DNA from: a virus
Direction: 5' to 3' (one strand)
DNA length: 64,000 bases
Virus record (IMG/VR): IMGVR_UViG_3300043410_001789
Location: 1-64,000 of that record
Position 1 is the first letter of the stretch, and every line of letters begins with the position of its first letter. The translations under genes were made by a program, and so were the position numbers. Under the pieces are notes generated by a model. It ran no database searches, was not told the origin of the DNA, and saw nothing but the letters and a program-made list of their open reading frames with translations. Shown in pieces: positions 8,416 through 17,811 of the stretch.

Positions 8416-9049
8416 AAAAGCTCCTAACTCTTTCTTCTATTATAGCATTTGACTCTATGATCATGTCAAACATTGGCTCTCCTCTTTTAATTATACCCTG
8501 CTCTGAGTCCTTCATATGCTTGCCTATCTTTTTAAAATAGCATGCGACCATGGGAGGATGTATGGCATGTATGTCCTTTGGGATATAGTTAAAATTAGAA
8601 TTAAGAGGTATGGGCAATATGGCTGAACCAGGAACTGGAACATATTTAACCTTAGTAGGATAATCTAAAATCCAGGGCACATAGAATTTATAAATTTCCT
8701 CTGAGAAACAATCTGGGTGCTGATCAAACGGCATGGCTGTTCTATAGTACTGTCTGACCCAGGTTCTATCTATATTATAAAACCCTACATCTGCATTGTT
8801 AAGTATGTATATATCTGCCTGAGTTTTTTGTCTAAGCACTATTGAGGATTCTGAAATTGAAATAAGTTCTGGTGGTGGGTATAAATACTCTACATATTTA
8901 TTAATTGGCTTAATTATTGAGTCCCCAAATTTTTCTTTATTAATTTGATCAAATAGTACCCATCTGGCTGGAACCAAAGATTCTTCACATATCTTTATAA
9001 AGTCTGGATCTTTAGTTTTACTCCAGATATCACGATCAACTTCTTGCAT
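8381..9049 (-). CDS. Uncharacterised protein, divergent family copy 3
   Basis: A 222-residue protein directly after the tRNA cluster. Its C-terminal half keeps spaced remnants of the two neighbouring paralogues: a YVPVPGSAILPIPLN block and a QGIIKRGEPMFDMI block matching their 'GVIKQGTPIIQLI'. The N-terminal half is not alignable by eye. GGAAAG precedes the ATG. I regard it as a distant third member; function unknown. The 35-nt overlap with the next gene is unusually long for this window. Confidence 0.55.
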   Translation of the reverse strand: MQEVDRDIWSKTKDPDFIKICEESLVPARWVLFDQINKEKFGDSIIKPINKYVEYLYPPPELISISESSIVLRQKTQADIYILNNADVGFYNIDRTWVRQYYRTAMPFDQHPDCFSEEIYKFYVPWILDYPTKVKYVPVPGSAILPIPLNSNFNYIPKDIHAIHPPMVACYFKKIGKHMKDSEQGIIKRGEPMFDMIIESNAIIEERVRSFYAKGIVSPIFR

Positions 9050-9062
9050 AAAATTCTTTCCG

Positions 9063-9134
9063 AGCCTTCTGTCAGGATTGAACTGACGACCTACGCATTA
9101 CAAGTGCGTTGCTCTACCACTGAGCTAAGAAGGC
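9063..9134 (-). tRNA. tRNA-Thr (TGT)
   Basis: Acceptor stem GCCTTCT pairs perfectly with AGAAGGC, the D arm is AGCTCAGTGGTAGAGC, the anticodon stem ACGCA/TGCGT encloses loop CTTGTAA (anticodon TGT, reads ACA), and the T loop is TTCAATC. CCA is not encoded. Discriminator base is T. Confidence 0.93.
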
Positions 9135-9304
9135 ATTTGCCAATCGTGCATCGCTGTTTCTACAGAATTCCTGCCATTGGCTGTTATACCTAGTGGGTTA
9201 GCAGAACAATCTCCATCGGGCTGAACCCCTTCGTATGATGCGTCCACATTGTAGATTTCGGTATAACAATCTCCACATAAGTTGTTCAGACTTATGCTTC
9301 TGAG

Positions 9305-9378
9305 CGATCTGTATGGGACTTGAACCCACGACCCCCACCGTGACAGGGTGGTGCTCTAACCAACTGAGCTAACAGACC
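9305..9378 (-). tRNA. tRNA-Asp (GTC)
   Basis: Acceptor stem GGTCTGT/ACAGATC (one G-T pair), D arm AGCTCAGTTGGTTAGAGC, anticodon stem CCACC/GGTGG around CTGTCAC (anticodon GTC), T loop TTCAAGT. The discriminator is G, as expected for tRNA-Asp. CCA is not encoded. Confidence 0.93.
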
Positions 9379-9571
9379 AAATGTGAGAAGGTGGATTGTC
9401 TATTACCACCAAGGAGAAGTCTAGATACCATTAGAGTACCGCCTTAGTCCTACCACAGTCTTGCTCCGCTAAGAGCAGGGACGCTAATCCCAACTGTGTG
9501 CCTTTCTCGTTCCATCTAGACAAGGAACTTCGTTCAGCCATTCTCCAGATCCCTCGTCAGGAATCTGTTTG

Positions 9572-9642
9572 AGCGAATAGGGAGAATCGAACTCCCACCT
9601 TCTGCTTGGAAGGCAGAGGCACTACCATTATGCAACATTCGC
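9572..9642 (-). tRNA. tRNA-Gly (TCC)
   Basis: Acceptor stem GCGAATG/TATTCGC (one G-T pair), anticodon stem TCTGC/GCAGA around CTTCCAA (anticodon TCC, reads GGA), T stem GGGAG/CTCCC around TTCGATT. CCA is not encoded. Confidence 0.93.
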
Positions 9643-9692
9643 ATTTACCTGCTTTTATCCATACCCAGGAGTGGTGCAGGTGGAACCATTAG

Positions 9693-9764
9693 CTGCCCCT
9701 GCTGGATTCGAACCAACAACCTTAGAGTTAACAGCTCTCTGCTCTGCCGTTGAGCTAAGGGGCA
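9693..9764 (-). tRNA. tRNA-Asn (GTT)
   Basis: Acceptor stem TGCCCCT/AGGGGCA, D arm AGCTCAACGGCAGAGC, anticodon loop CTGTTAA (anticodon GTT), T loop TTCGAAT. It starts with T and has discriminator G, as tRNA-Asn usually does. It is the first tRNA of the cluster in transcription order. CCA is not encoded. Confidence 0.92.
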
Positions 9765-9885
9765 AGGTGGTAGGAAACGACAACGCCTACCTCGTCAGAG
9801 TAATTACCTCACTCAGCACCGCACGTTATTATCTAGAATAATCTGCTGCGTACTCAGGTCATGTTCTCTATTTATTTGTAAATCT
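9765..9885 (-). other. Leader of the tRNA transcript
   Basis: This 120-nt stretch between the tRNA promoter and tRNA-Asn holds no open frame or tRNA that I can support. It is presumably removed by RNase processing. The spacers between the tRNAs (50 to 193 nt) are unusually long for a phage tRNA cluster. Confidence 0.5.
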
Positions 9886-10678
9886 ATTGTAGCACGTTCA
9901 CAAACTTAGCGTCAAGCGTTCCAGAAACAAATTTTGCAGCAACTGCAACGTTTCCTGCTGACGTAGTATTTGGAATTAGTCCAAGAATTGGTGACTTATA
10001 AGAATATACTGATGCTGAGGCAAAGTAGTCCGTACTGGCATCTGCAGCATATGAGCTTACAACCACACCCAGCTTATTGAGAGATCCAACACTAACTGAG
10101 TTTGTCTCCAAAATACATGCTGGATAACTAATCTTTGTTCCTTGTGTGTTGCCAGTAGCGACAAATACTGGGATTCCTAGTGACTTAAGGTTAGCAATTT
10201 GACTACGAATAGTTGCATCTGCTTTAGCAACACCACCATATGGTGCAGTATTTACGCTTGCAGGAGTACATCCAGAAGTTCCATTAAAGTAACGTGAAAT
10301 GGCTACAGCACCAACTGATGAAGAATGAGAGGATACCCAATTCAATGCATCAATAAAGTTTCCTGCGTTTACATCACTTACAGACTTTGCACTTGGAAAT
10401 CCAGCCCTCAATGCAATAATTGATAGTCCAGGATTTTGCTTCTTTGCAACCTCCACCATGGCATCGCCATGATTAATATTGTCGGATAGGCTTGCTGGGA
10501 TAGTCTTAACCACGTCTGTACATGGCTTATCTTCTAGAGTTACACAAGACACATTCCCACTAATCACACGTGAATCAAAATAGGAATCGATGATTACTAG
10601 TGATTTGGTTTCTGCCTGTGCTGGAGTTACTGAAATAGATGCAATCAATGCACCCAAAATAATTGCTGTTTTCTTCAT
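9884..10678 (-). CDS. Secreted subtilisin-like (S8) protease homologue
   Basis: A 264-residue protein with a clear Sec signal peptide (MKK, hydrophobic core, AQA cleavage site near residue 22). The rest fits a small S8 subtilase: Asp in IIDS (D31), His in NHGD (H70), the oxyanion Asn in VATGN (N177) and a Ser in NTTSAGNVAVAA (S240), equivalent to the GTSMAAP loop. There is no propeptide and flanking motifs are degenerate, so activity is uncertain. Four cysteines could form disulfides outside the cell. It is the last gene before the tRNA promoter. It could act on host surface or envelope proteins (inference). Confidence 0.7.
   Translation of the reverse strand: MKKTAIILGALIASISVTPAQAETKSLVIIDSYFDSRVISGNVSCVTLEDKPCTDVVKTIPASLSDNINHGDAMVEVAKKQNPGLSIIALRAGFPSAKSVSDVNAGNFIDALNWVSSHSSSVGAVAISRYFNGTSGCTPASVNTAPYGGVAKADATIRSQIANLKSLGIPVFVATGNTQGTKISYPACILETNSVSVGSLNKLGVVVSSYAADASTDYFASASVYSYKSPILGLIPNTTSAGNVAVAAKFVSGTLDAKFVNVLQ
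9886..9915 (-). promoter_or_regulatory. Strong promoter of the tRNA cluster
   Basis: Minus strand TTGACG, 18-nt spacer, TACAAT. It lies over the last codons and stop of the subtilase-like gene and reads into the four tRNAs and then the 9049-6133 genes, as there is no terminator between them. Confidence 0.78.
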
Positions 10679-10690
10679 ACCCTTTTTTTC

Positions 10691-10891
10691 TTATTGTAGT
10701 AGTTTTACGACTGGTGAACATGGGTCTCCGCCATCTTCCCACTCTTGTTCTTCTTCTTCGGTCATGTACGGATCTCCGTCATGAGTATAGCAGAATGGCT
10801 CTGAAACCCATCCTTGCTCTATACCAACCTGTAGCCATTGCCACATGTCTTGTTCATCTAAAATAACGATGTCTTTGTCATTGTTTTCCAT
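10691..10891 (-). CDS. Small acidic protein, actinophage type
   Basis: A 66-residue acidic protein with WLQVGIEQGW, FCYTHDGDP, a run of glutamates (TEEEEQEWEDGGDPC) and a hydrophobic end. Proteins of this pattern recur in actinophages without assigned function. The two Cys and His could bind a metal. A consensus promoter places its -10 only 6 nt before the ATG, so the mRNA may be leaderless. Confidence 0.65.
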   Translation of the reverse strand: MENNDKDIVILDEQDMWQWLQVGIEQGWVSEPFCYTHDGDPYMTEEEEQEWEDGGDPCSPVVKLLQ

Positions 10892-10897
10892 GTATAT

Positions 10898-10926
10898 ATT
10901 TTACTCCAGTATTGAGGAAATGTCAA
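10898..10926 (-). promoter_or_regulatory. Promoter, probably leaderless
   Basis: Minus strand TTGACA, 17-nt spacer, TAAAAT, then 6 nt to the ATG of the acidic protein. Transcription should start at or within one or two bases of the ATG. A GGAG lies inside the promoter spacer and would not be in the transcript. Confidence 0.75.
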
Positions 10927-11313
10927 CTATTCTTTACTTAAAAAGTATTCGGTTAGGTCTGGATTTTCACGAAGAACTAACAAGATAGTATCTTCATACA
11001 TTGCAATAAAGTAGTGCTCCCAGGTAGCAATAATTTCATCAGACTGCGTGTTTTCCATATCTGGCTTAATACCACTAGCACCATTAGAATAACGAATGGC
11101 ATGCAATAGTTCGTGAAGCAGCGTTTGACGCTTACGTGATGGTGGACAGTCTTTGTCTAAAACAATAGTATTGCTCTTTTGTAGGGTATAACCATAGCTA
11201 TCATCATTTATATAGCCATCATTGTTGCGTGATCTTTCAACAATTTCCCAATTTTGTGCCCCAATTTTAACTCTTGATGGCAATTTTGGATATTTGATTG
11301 TTTTTGTAGTCAT
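10927..11313 (-). CDS. Zinc metallopeptidase-like protein
   Basis: A 128-residue protein with HELLHAI (H67, E68, H71), the HExxH zinc-peptidase motif, and a downstream acidic helix (residues ~88-110, with SDEIIATWEH) that can supply the third ligand. It resembles the small ImmA/IrrE-like and SprT-like peptidase domains common in phages. No signal peptide, so cytoplasmic. Substrate unknown. It has its own consensus promoter and GAGAGG ribosome site. Confidence 0.72.
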   Translation of the reverse strand: MTTKTIKYPKLPSRVKIGAQNWEIVERSRNNDGYINDDSYGYTLQKSNTIVLDKDCPPSRKRQTLLHELLHAIRYSNGASGIKPDMENTQSDEIIATWEHYFIAMYEDTILLVLRENPDLTEYFLSKE

Positions 11314-11317
11314 TGAA

Positions 11318-11366
11318 AACCTCTCTCGGACGTTATCTTTATAGTATACACTATCCGAAAGAGGTT
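11318..11366 (-). promoter_or_regulatory. Inverted repeat over promoter spacer and ribosome site
   Basis: Two 13-nt arms (11318-11330 and 11354-11366) match in inverted orientation at 12 of 13 positions. One arm fills the -35/-10 spacer, the other covers the GAGAGG ribosome site of the metallopeptidase gene. This could be a protein operator, or an RNA hairpin if a transcript enters from upstream. Confidence 0.5.
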
Positions 11367-11371
11367 GTCAA
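11343..11371 (-). promoter_or_regulatory. Consensus promoter of the metallopeptidase gene
   Basis: Minus strand TTGACA, 17-nt spacer, TATACT, 30 nt before the ATG. It lies between the membrane protein stop and the metallopeptidase start. Confidence 0.85.
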
Positions 11372-11377
11372 TAGCGA

Positions 11378-11758
11378 CTAAACTTCAGTATCTTCGTCAA
11401 CTGGTGGGTGCTCAAAGTCTGGGTCTGGTACATAGCCTGACACAGCCTCATATGGGTGATCAATTGGCAAGTCCAGAGGACCTTCTGCTAACTGCTTGAC
11501 AGCCTCTTCTGGCTTATCAAGATGCTTTAGCTTAACAGTCTGCTGGAATGCAGCATTGATTTCATCCTTTGTTAGCTTTCCATCTTCTAGGAATGCTAGA
11601 GACAGCAATTCGATGACCTTAGCTACTGCCAAGATACCACCCATTGTTGCTGCCAGTACTGGAGGAACGCCTCCAATAGCTCCAGCACCGATTACACCAA
11701 GTGCTGAGGCTACAAACGTTGCAATAATTCTCATTATTACGTTACCAAATAGCTTCAT
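11378..11758 (-). CDS. Phage membrane protein, holin-like
   Basis: A 126-residue protein with two or three hydrophobic segments in residues ~5-58, including an Ala/Gly-rich hairpin, then an amphipathic segment with DGKLTKDEIN and an acidic Pro-rich tail rich in DPDF/PPVDED. Proteins of this layout are common in actinophages and often lie near lysis genes. It follows another small membrane protein gene. Holin is one option; no functional evidence is visible. AAAGGAAA precedes the ATG. Confidence 0.55.
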   Translation of the reverse strand: MKLFGNVIMRIIATFVASALGVIGAGAIGGVPPVLAATMGGILAVAKVIELLSLAFLEDGKLTKDEINAAFQQTVKLKHLDKPEEAVKQLAEGPLDLPIDHPYEAVSGYVPDPDFEHPPVDEDTEV

Positions 11759-11779
11759 ACTATTTTCCTTTCTGTGGGG

Positions 11780-11854
11780 TTATTTTTTAGTCTGGTACCT
11801 CGCTGCCGAGATGTCAGGCTTTTCTTTTGTTTCTTGTAGTTCATAATAGTTCAT
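11780..11854 (-). CDS. Possible 24-residue peptide
   Basis: The 100-nt gap between two membrane protein genes contains an ATG-started frame ending in TAA (MNYYELQETKEK...). A second overlapping frame, starting at the next ATG, gives a 29-residue basic peptide whose stop overlaps the next ATG. The ribosome site (GGTGAG) is weak. I cannot decide between the two; either or neither may be translated. Confidence 0.25.
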   Translation of the reverse strand: MNYYELQETKEKPDISAARYQTKK

Positions 11855-11858
11855 ACTA

Positions 11859-12026
11859 TTACTCACCGTCCTTTCTCAATGGGTACGTCACTGTCCATAA
11901 GGCAAGCGTACCCAAGATGCAATAGCCAACTATAGTCTTGGCAGACCCTTCAAGGACTACCCAGGCTACGAACATACCTAATAATGTCCATGCTTGGCCT
12001 AAAATATCGTTTAGGAATTTCTTCAC
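11859..12026 (-). CDS. 55-residue membrane protein, holin candidate
   Basis: A GTG-started frame with a strong GGAGGG site 7 nt upstream, giving MKKFLNDILGQAW... with two hydrophobic segments (about residues 8-25 and 31-46) separated by a short polar turn and ending in a charged tail (PLRKDGE). The size and topology fit small holins, and similar proteins occur in actinophages. It overlaps the end of the PA14 protein gene by 4 nt and is followed by a second membrane protein. Confidence 0.65.
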   Translation of the reverse strand: MKKFLNDILGQAWTLLGMFVAWVVLEGSAKTIVGYCILGTLALWTVTYPLRKDGE

Positions 12027-14167
12027 TTTGTTTCCCTCCTTCTTGAAGATGGCTTTGATTCTGATGTTGATGAATCTCCACTACCACCAGAAGATCCACC
12101 AGAAGATCTAGATGACGAATTAGATGAACTAGAACCAGCAGCTGAAGATGTTGTGGCTGCTGCAGCGGTAGTAGCAGTTACGGTTGCATTTACCGCTGCA
12201 CCTGCAGCAATAACAGAAGCAACTACTGTTTTTTCTGCTTCATCACGAACTTGTGGGGACATGTCAGCACCAACGTTTCCCAGGGCATTAAATGTTTCTA
12301 AAACAACAGCTGCACCAGGTATGGATTCAAGTGCTGGTGGAAGAACTGGATCATCTGCTATAGCAGCAATAGCAAGAGCCTCAAGGGCTTTTTCGTATTG
12401 TGGTGAACCTTGTTCTGCTGTTTCAAATACTGCATTAGCTGCCTCTACAAGTTGTTCAATTTGTTTGTCAGACATTTGTTCTGGTGCTATGTCTGTTAAA
12501 ACTGCTATAGCAGCAACGGCTTCTTCTACTCGTAGCTCAGGTTCTGATTGTACTTCTGGGGTTGGTAACGGCTCTGGAGTTGATGACGGTTGTGGCTCAG
12601 GCGTTGCTGGCTCTTGAGAAGTGCTCTGGGACGGCGAAGGCGTAGGTGTTGGCTCTCTGAATGGTGGAATGGCTTCCAATTCCTGTTGAGCGACATTAAG
12701 CTCCTGCTGTTTTGTATTTACATCATTAGATGCTGATTCAATTATACCTGCTTTTTCAGTCTGAGTCGTTATTGCAGAGTCATATGAGGATTGGGCACTT
12801 GATGTATTTTGAGCTGATACCACTAAAGATTGTTGTGCAGATGATACTGCAGCTTCTGCTGCTGCTACAACTGTAGCTAAGGCAGGATCATTAATTAATG
12901 GGGCAGAGGCATTAACATCTGGTATCATCCTAGTTCGCTCTTCTCTGCGATATCTAGTTTCTTCAGTATAGAATGTTACATCAACATATATTGTTTCATC
13001 GTGTGACGTTGTTATGGTTGAATAGGTAGTTACATCTTCATAAGTTGTTACATCTTCATAGGTGGTGACTTCTTCATAGGTGGTTACGTCATTGTAGGTA
13101 GTAACATCTTCATAGGTTGTTGTTGCAGTTACTTGTGTTCCAAGCCAGGCTGCTGGAACTACCTGGAAACTTGAACCATTAACTAATTTAGCGTTTAGTT
13201 GTACCCAAGCACCTCCACCATTTTCATAGTAGTATAATGTGAATGGATAGAGAACTCCACCCATAATATTTACAGGCTGCGAAATAGATCCACCGCCACC
13301 CTTGTCTACCCAGTCACTAATTAGTCTCATACCAGCGACATCAAGAATTACCCCATCGTCTGCTGGTGCATAAAATTGATACTGTCCATCTGCTGGAAAG
13401 ATTAAGTTACCAGTAAATTTAACAATAACGTCTTCTGAATACCAAACATTTCCCTGTTGAAGAATATATCCACTACCCCATTGAAAATCAATATTGGAGA
13501 CTGTTGTTGTAAGTACTGGAGTTTCTCCTTCATATGGCAGTGGTGGTGCTTGATTGTATCCTCTGCGATTGTACATTTGTGCCATAATACCGCCACTTGT
13601 TGTATACGTTGTATGAGCAACCTGTGTAGTTGTAGGAACGCTTGTTGTACGAGCAACAGTTGTTGTTGTTGCTACAGTATTTGTGGTAGCTACCCTAGAG
13701 GTAGAAGATATCGTAGATGTATCGTATACTGTTATTGTTCTAGCTTCTTGCGTTACATTTGGAACCTGTACAGTATATGGAACATCAACATAATATGTTT
13801 CCTGTACCTCTGGCCTTACCCAAGATGGATCCGATATTAATAAGGTATTATAGTTGGTTTGAGCTTGCTGTAATGATGCCTGAGCTGCATCAACAGACTG
13901 TTGTGCACTTTGTTGTATTGCTATTGCAGAATCTAAATTTGTTTTAGCAGATTCAACCACTGCATCCGCATTTGCTTTATCAGCAATTGCATTTTGATAT
14001 GCAGCTTGTGCTTGTGTTAAGGCATCTTGAGCAGCAGAAACTTTAGCCTGAGCTTGTGCCACTTCTGCATCATACTCTGCTCTAGTTTGAGCGATTGCAT
14101 AGTTTACAGAAAAAAGTGGGGCTATGGCTATTAATATTGCTAGGATAAGTCTTTGGGGTTTTTTAAT
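12023..14167 (-). CDS. Secreted PA14-domain repeat protein with ATT start
   Basis: About 714 residues if translation starts at ATT 14167-14165, which has AAGGAG 8 nt upstream; a TGA seven codons earlier closes the frame, and no ATG, GTG or TTG precedes the signal peptide. That peptide (KKPQRLILA..., core, AIAQ) argues for the ATT start; the first GTG (14062) would remove it. Order: coiled coil (~30-110), Thr-rich segment, a PA14-like beta domain (~215-340, with FPADGQYQFYAPADDG), six YEDVTT-like repeats (~350-385), second coiled coil, Pro-rich linker, Ala-rich helices, Ser/Gly-rich tail. PA14 domains often bind sugars. It likely acts at the host surface or on the virion. Confidence 0.72.
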   Translation of the reverse strand: MKKPQRLILAILIAIAPLFSVNYAIAQTRAEYDAEVAQAQAKVSAAQDALTQAQAAYQNAIADKANADAVVESAKTNLDSAIAIQQSAQQSVDAAQASLQQAQTNYNTLLISDPSWVRPEVQETYYVDVPYTVQVPNVTQEARTITVYDTSTISSTSRVATTNTVATTTTVARTTSVPTTTQVAHTTYTTSGGIMAQMYNRRGYNQAPPLPYEGETPVLTTTVSNIDFQWGSGYILQQGNVWYSEDVIVKFTGNLIFPADGQYQFYAPADDGVILDVAGMRLISDWVDKGGGGSISQPVNIMGGVLYPFTLYYYENGGGAWVQLNAKLVNGSSFQVVPAAWLGTQVTATTTYEDVTTYNDVTTYEEVTTYEDVTTYEDVTTYSTITTSHDETIYVDVTFYTEETRYRREERTRMIPDVNASAPLINDPALATVVAAAEAAVSSAQQSLVVSAQNTSSAQSSYDSAITTQTEKAGIIESASNDVNTKQQELNVAQQELEAIPPFREPTPTPSPSQSTSQEPATPEPQPSSTPEPLPTPEVQSEPELRVEEAVAAIAVLTDIAPEQMSDKQIEQLVEAANAVFETAEQGSPQYEKALEALAIAAIADDPVLPPALESIPGAAVVLETFNALGNVGADMSPQVRDEAEKTVVASVIAAGAAVNATVTATTAAAATTSSAAGSSSSNSSSRSSGGSSGGSGDSSTSESKPSSRRRETK
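13021..13125 (-). repeat. Tandem 18-nt repeats coding YEDVTT
   Basis: Six or so imperfect 18-nt units within the PA14 gene encode consecutive TTY(E/N)(D/E)V hexapeptides. Units differ at third positions and a few codons. The array directly follows the PA14 domain and probably forms an extended spacer. Confidence 0.7.
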
Positions 14168-14205
14168 TTTGGAGTCTCCTTGTCAAACCTGAGTCTAACA
14201 AAATA

Positions 14206-14214
14206 ATTATAGCA
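14206..14214 (-). promoter_or_regulatory. Extended -10 promoter of the PA14 gene
   Basis: Minus strand TGCTATAAT immediately downstream of the nrdF terminator, giving a leader of about 30 nt that carries AAGGAG. No good -35 is present. Confidence 0.65.
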
Positions 14215-14223
14215 TTGTTTGGA

Positions 14224-14253
14224 TAAAAGAAAAGGGGGAGCTTTTGCTCCCCC
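14224..14253 (-). terminator. Intrinsic terminator after nrdF
   Basis: Minus strand GGGGGAGC, AAAA loop, GCTCCCCC, then TTTTCTTTT. Perfect 8-bp stem. It ends the nrdIEF operon. Confidence 0.92.
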
Positions 14254-14271
14254 ATCTTTTTATATTATCGG

Positions 14272-17322
<3,051 letters not shown>

Positions 17323-17330
<8 letters not shown>

Positions 17331-17733
17331 TTAGTTTTTCCAACCTCTCTTTTACTTTAAGGACATCTTCTGATGTTCCGAATATTTCTACCCTGGCTAT
17401 TATGGGGACACCAGTTTTCCCAGATATTATTTCTGCTGCTTTACAGAAATGAATACCAAAATTAGTATTGCCAAGTCCAACAATCCCAACAAGCAAATTC
17501 CTGTTTTCAGGAATATTTAAAAAGTGTCGAACCTGTCTGGGGATTGCAGATTTTTCACTACCCCCACCATAAGTTGGTACAAAAAGTACATAGCGGTTGC
17601 TGACAGTAATAGGGCTATCAATATCCCAGTCAATAGGAATACGAATAGTGTTGCTGTTGTTGACATCTAATTTCTCCACAAATCTCTTAGTATTCCCAGA
17701 ATAATTTGAGAAGTATACAATATCTAGTGACAT
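17323..17733 (-). CDS. nrdI: NrdI flavodoxin-like RNR activator
   Basis: A 136-residue NrdI. It shows the FMN phosphate loop near the N-terminus ([16 protein letters not shown]), the VPTYGGG loop and the GLGNTNFG loop. NrdI activates the dimanganese centre of NrdF. AAGGAG precedes the ATG. It is the first gene of the operon; NrdH is encoded separately at 25950. Confidence 0.92.
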
Positions 17734-17763
17734 CTATTTTAACTCCTTTTTTAATCTGGGGAC

Positions 17764-17793
17764 AGAAAAGGGAGAGAGCCGAAACTCTCTCCC
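17764..17793 (-). terminator. Intrinsic terminator after the surface-protein gene
   Basis: Minus strand GGGAGAGAG, loop TTTCGG, CTCTCTCCC, then TTTTCT. Perfect 9-bp stem. It isolates the secreted surface protein gene from nrdI. Confidence 0.9.
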
Positions 17794-17811
17794 CAATCAA
17801 TTTTACCACAA

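Noticed and set aside
9431-9541. 36-codon frame in the spacer between tRNA-Gly and tRNA-Asp
   Set aside because: Its ATG is one base from GGAG, other frames are equally open, and the product shows no motif; weaker than the frame at 9125-9304.
17800-17808. TGGTAAAAT as a promoter for nrdI
   Set aside because: It lies upstream of the terminator hairpin at 17764-17793, so a transcript from it would end at once unless there is attenuation, for which I see no second structure.
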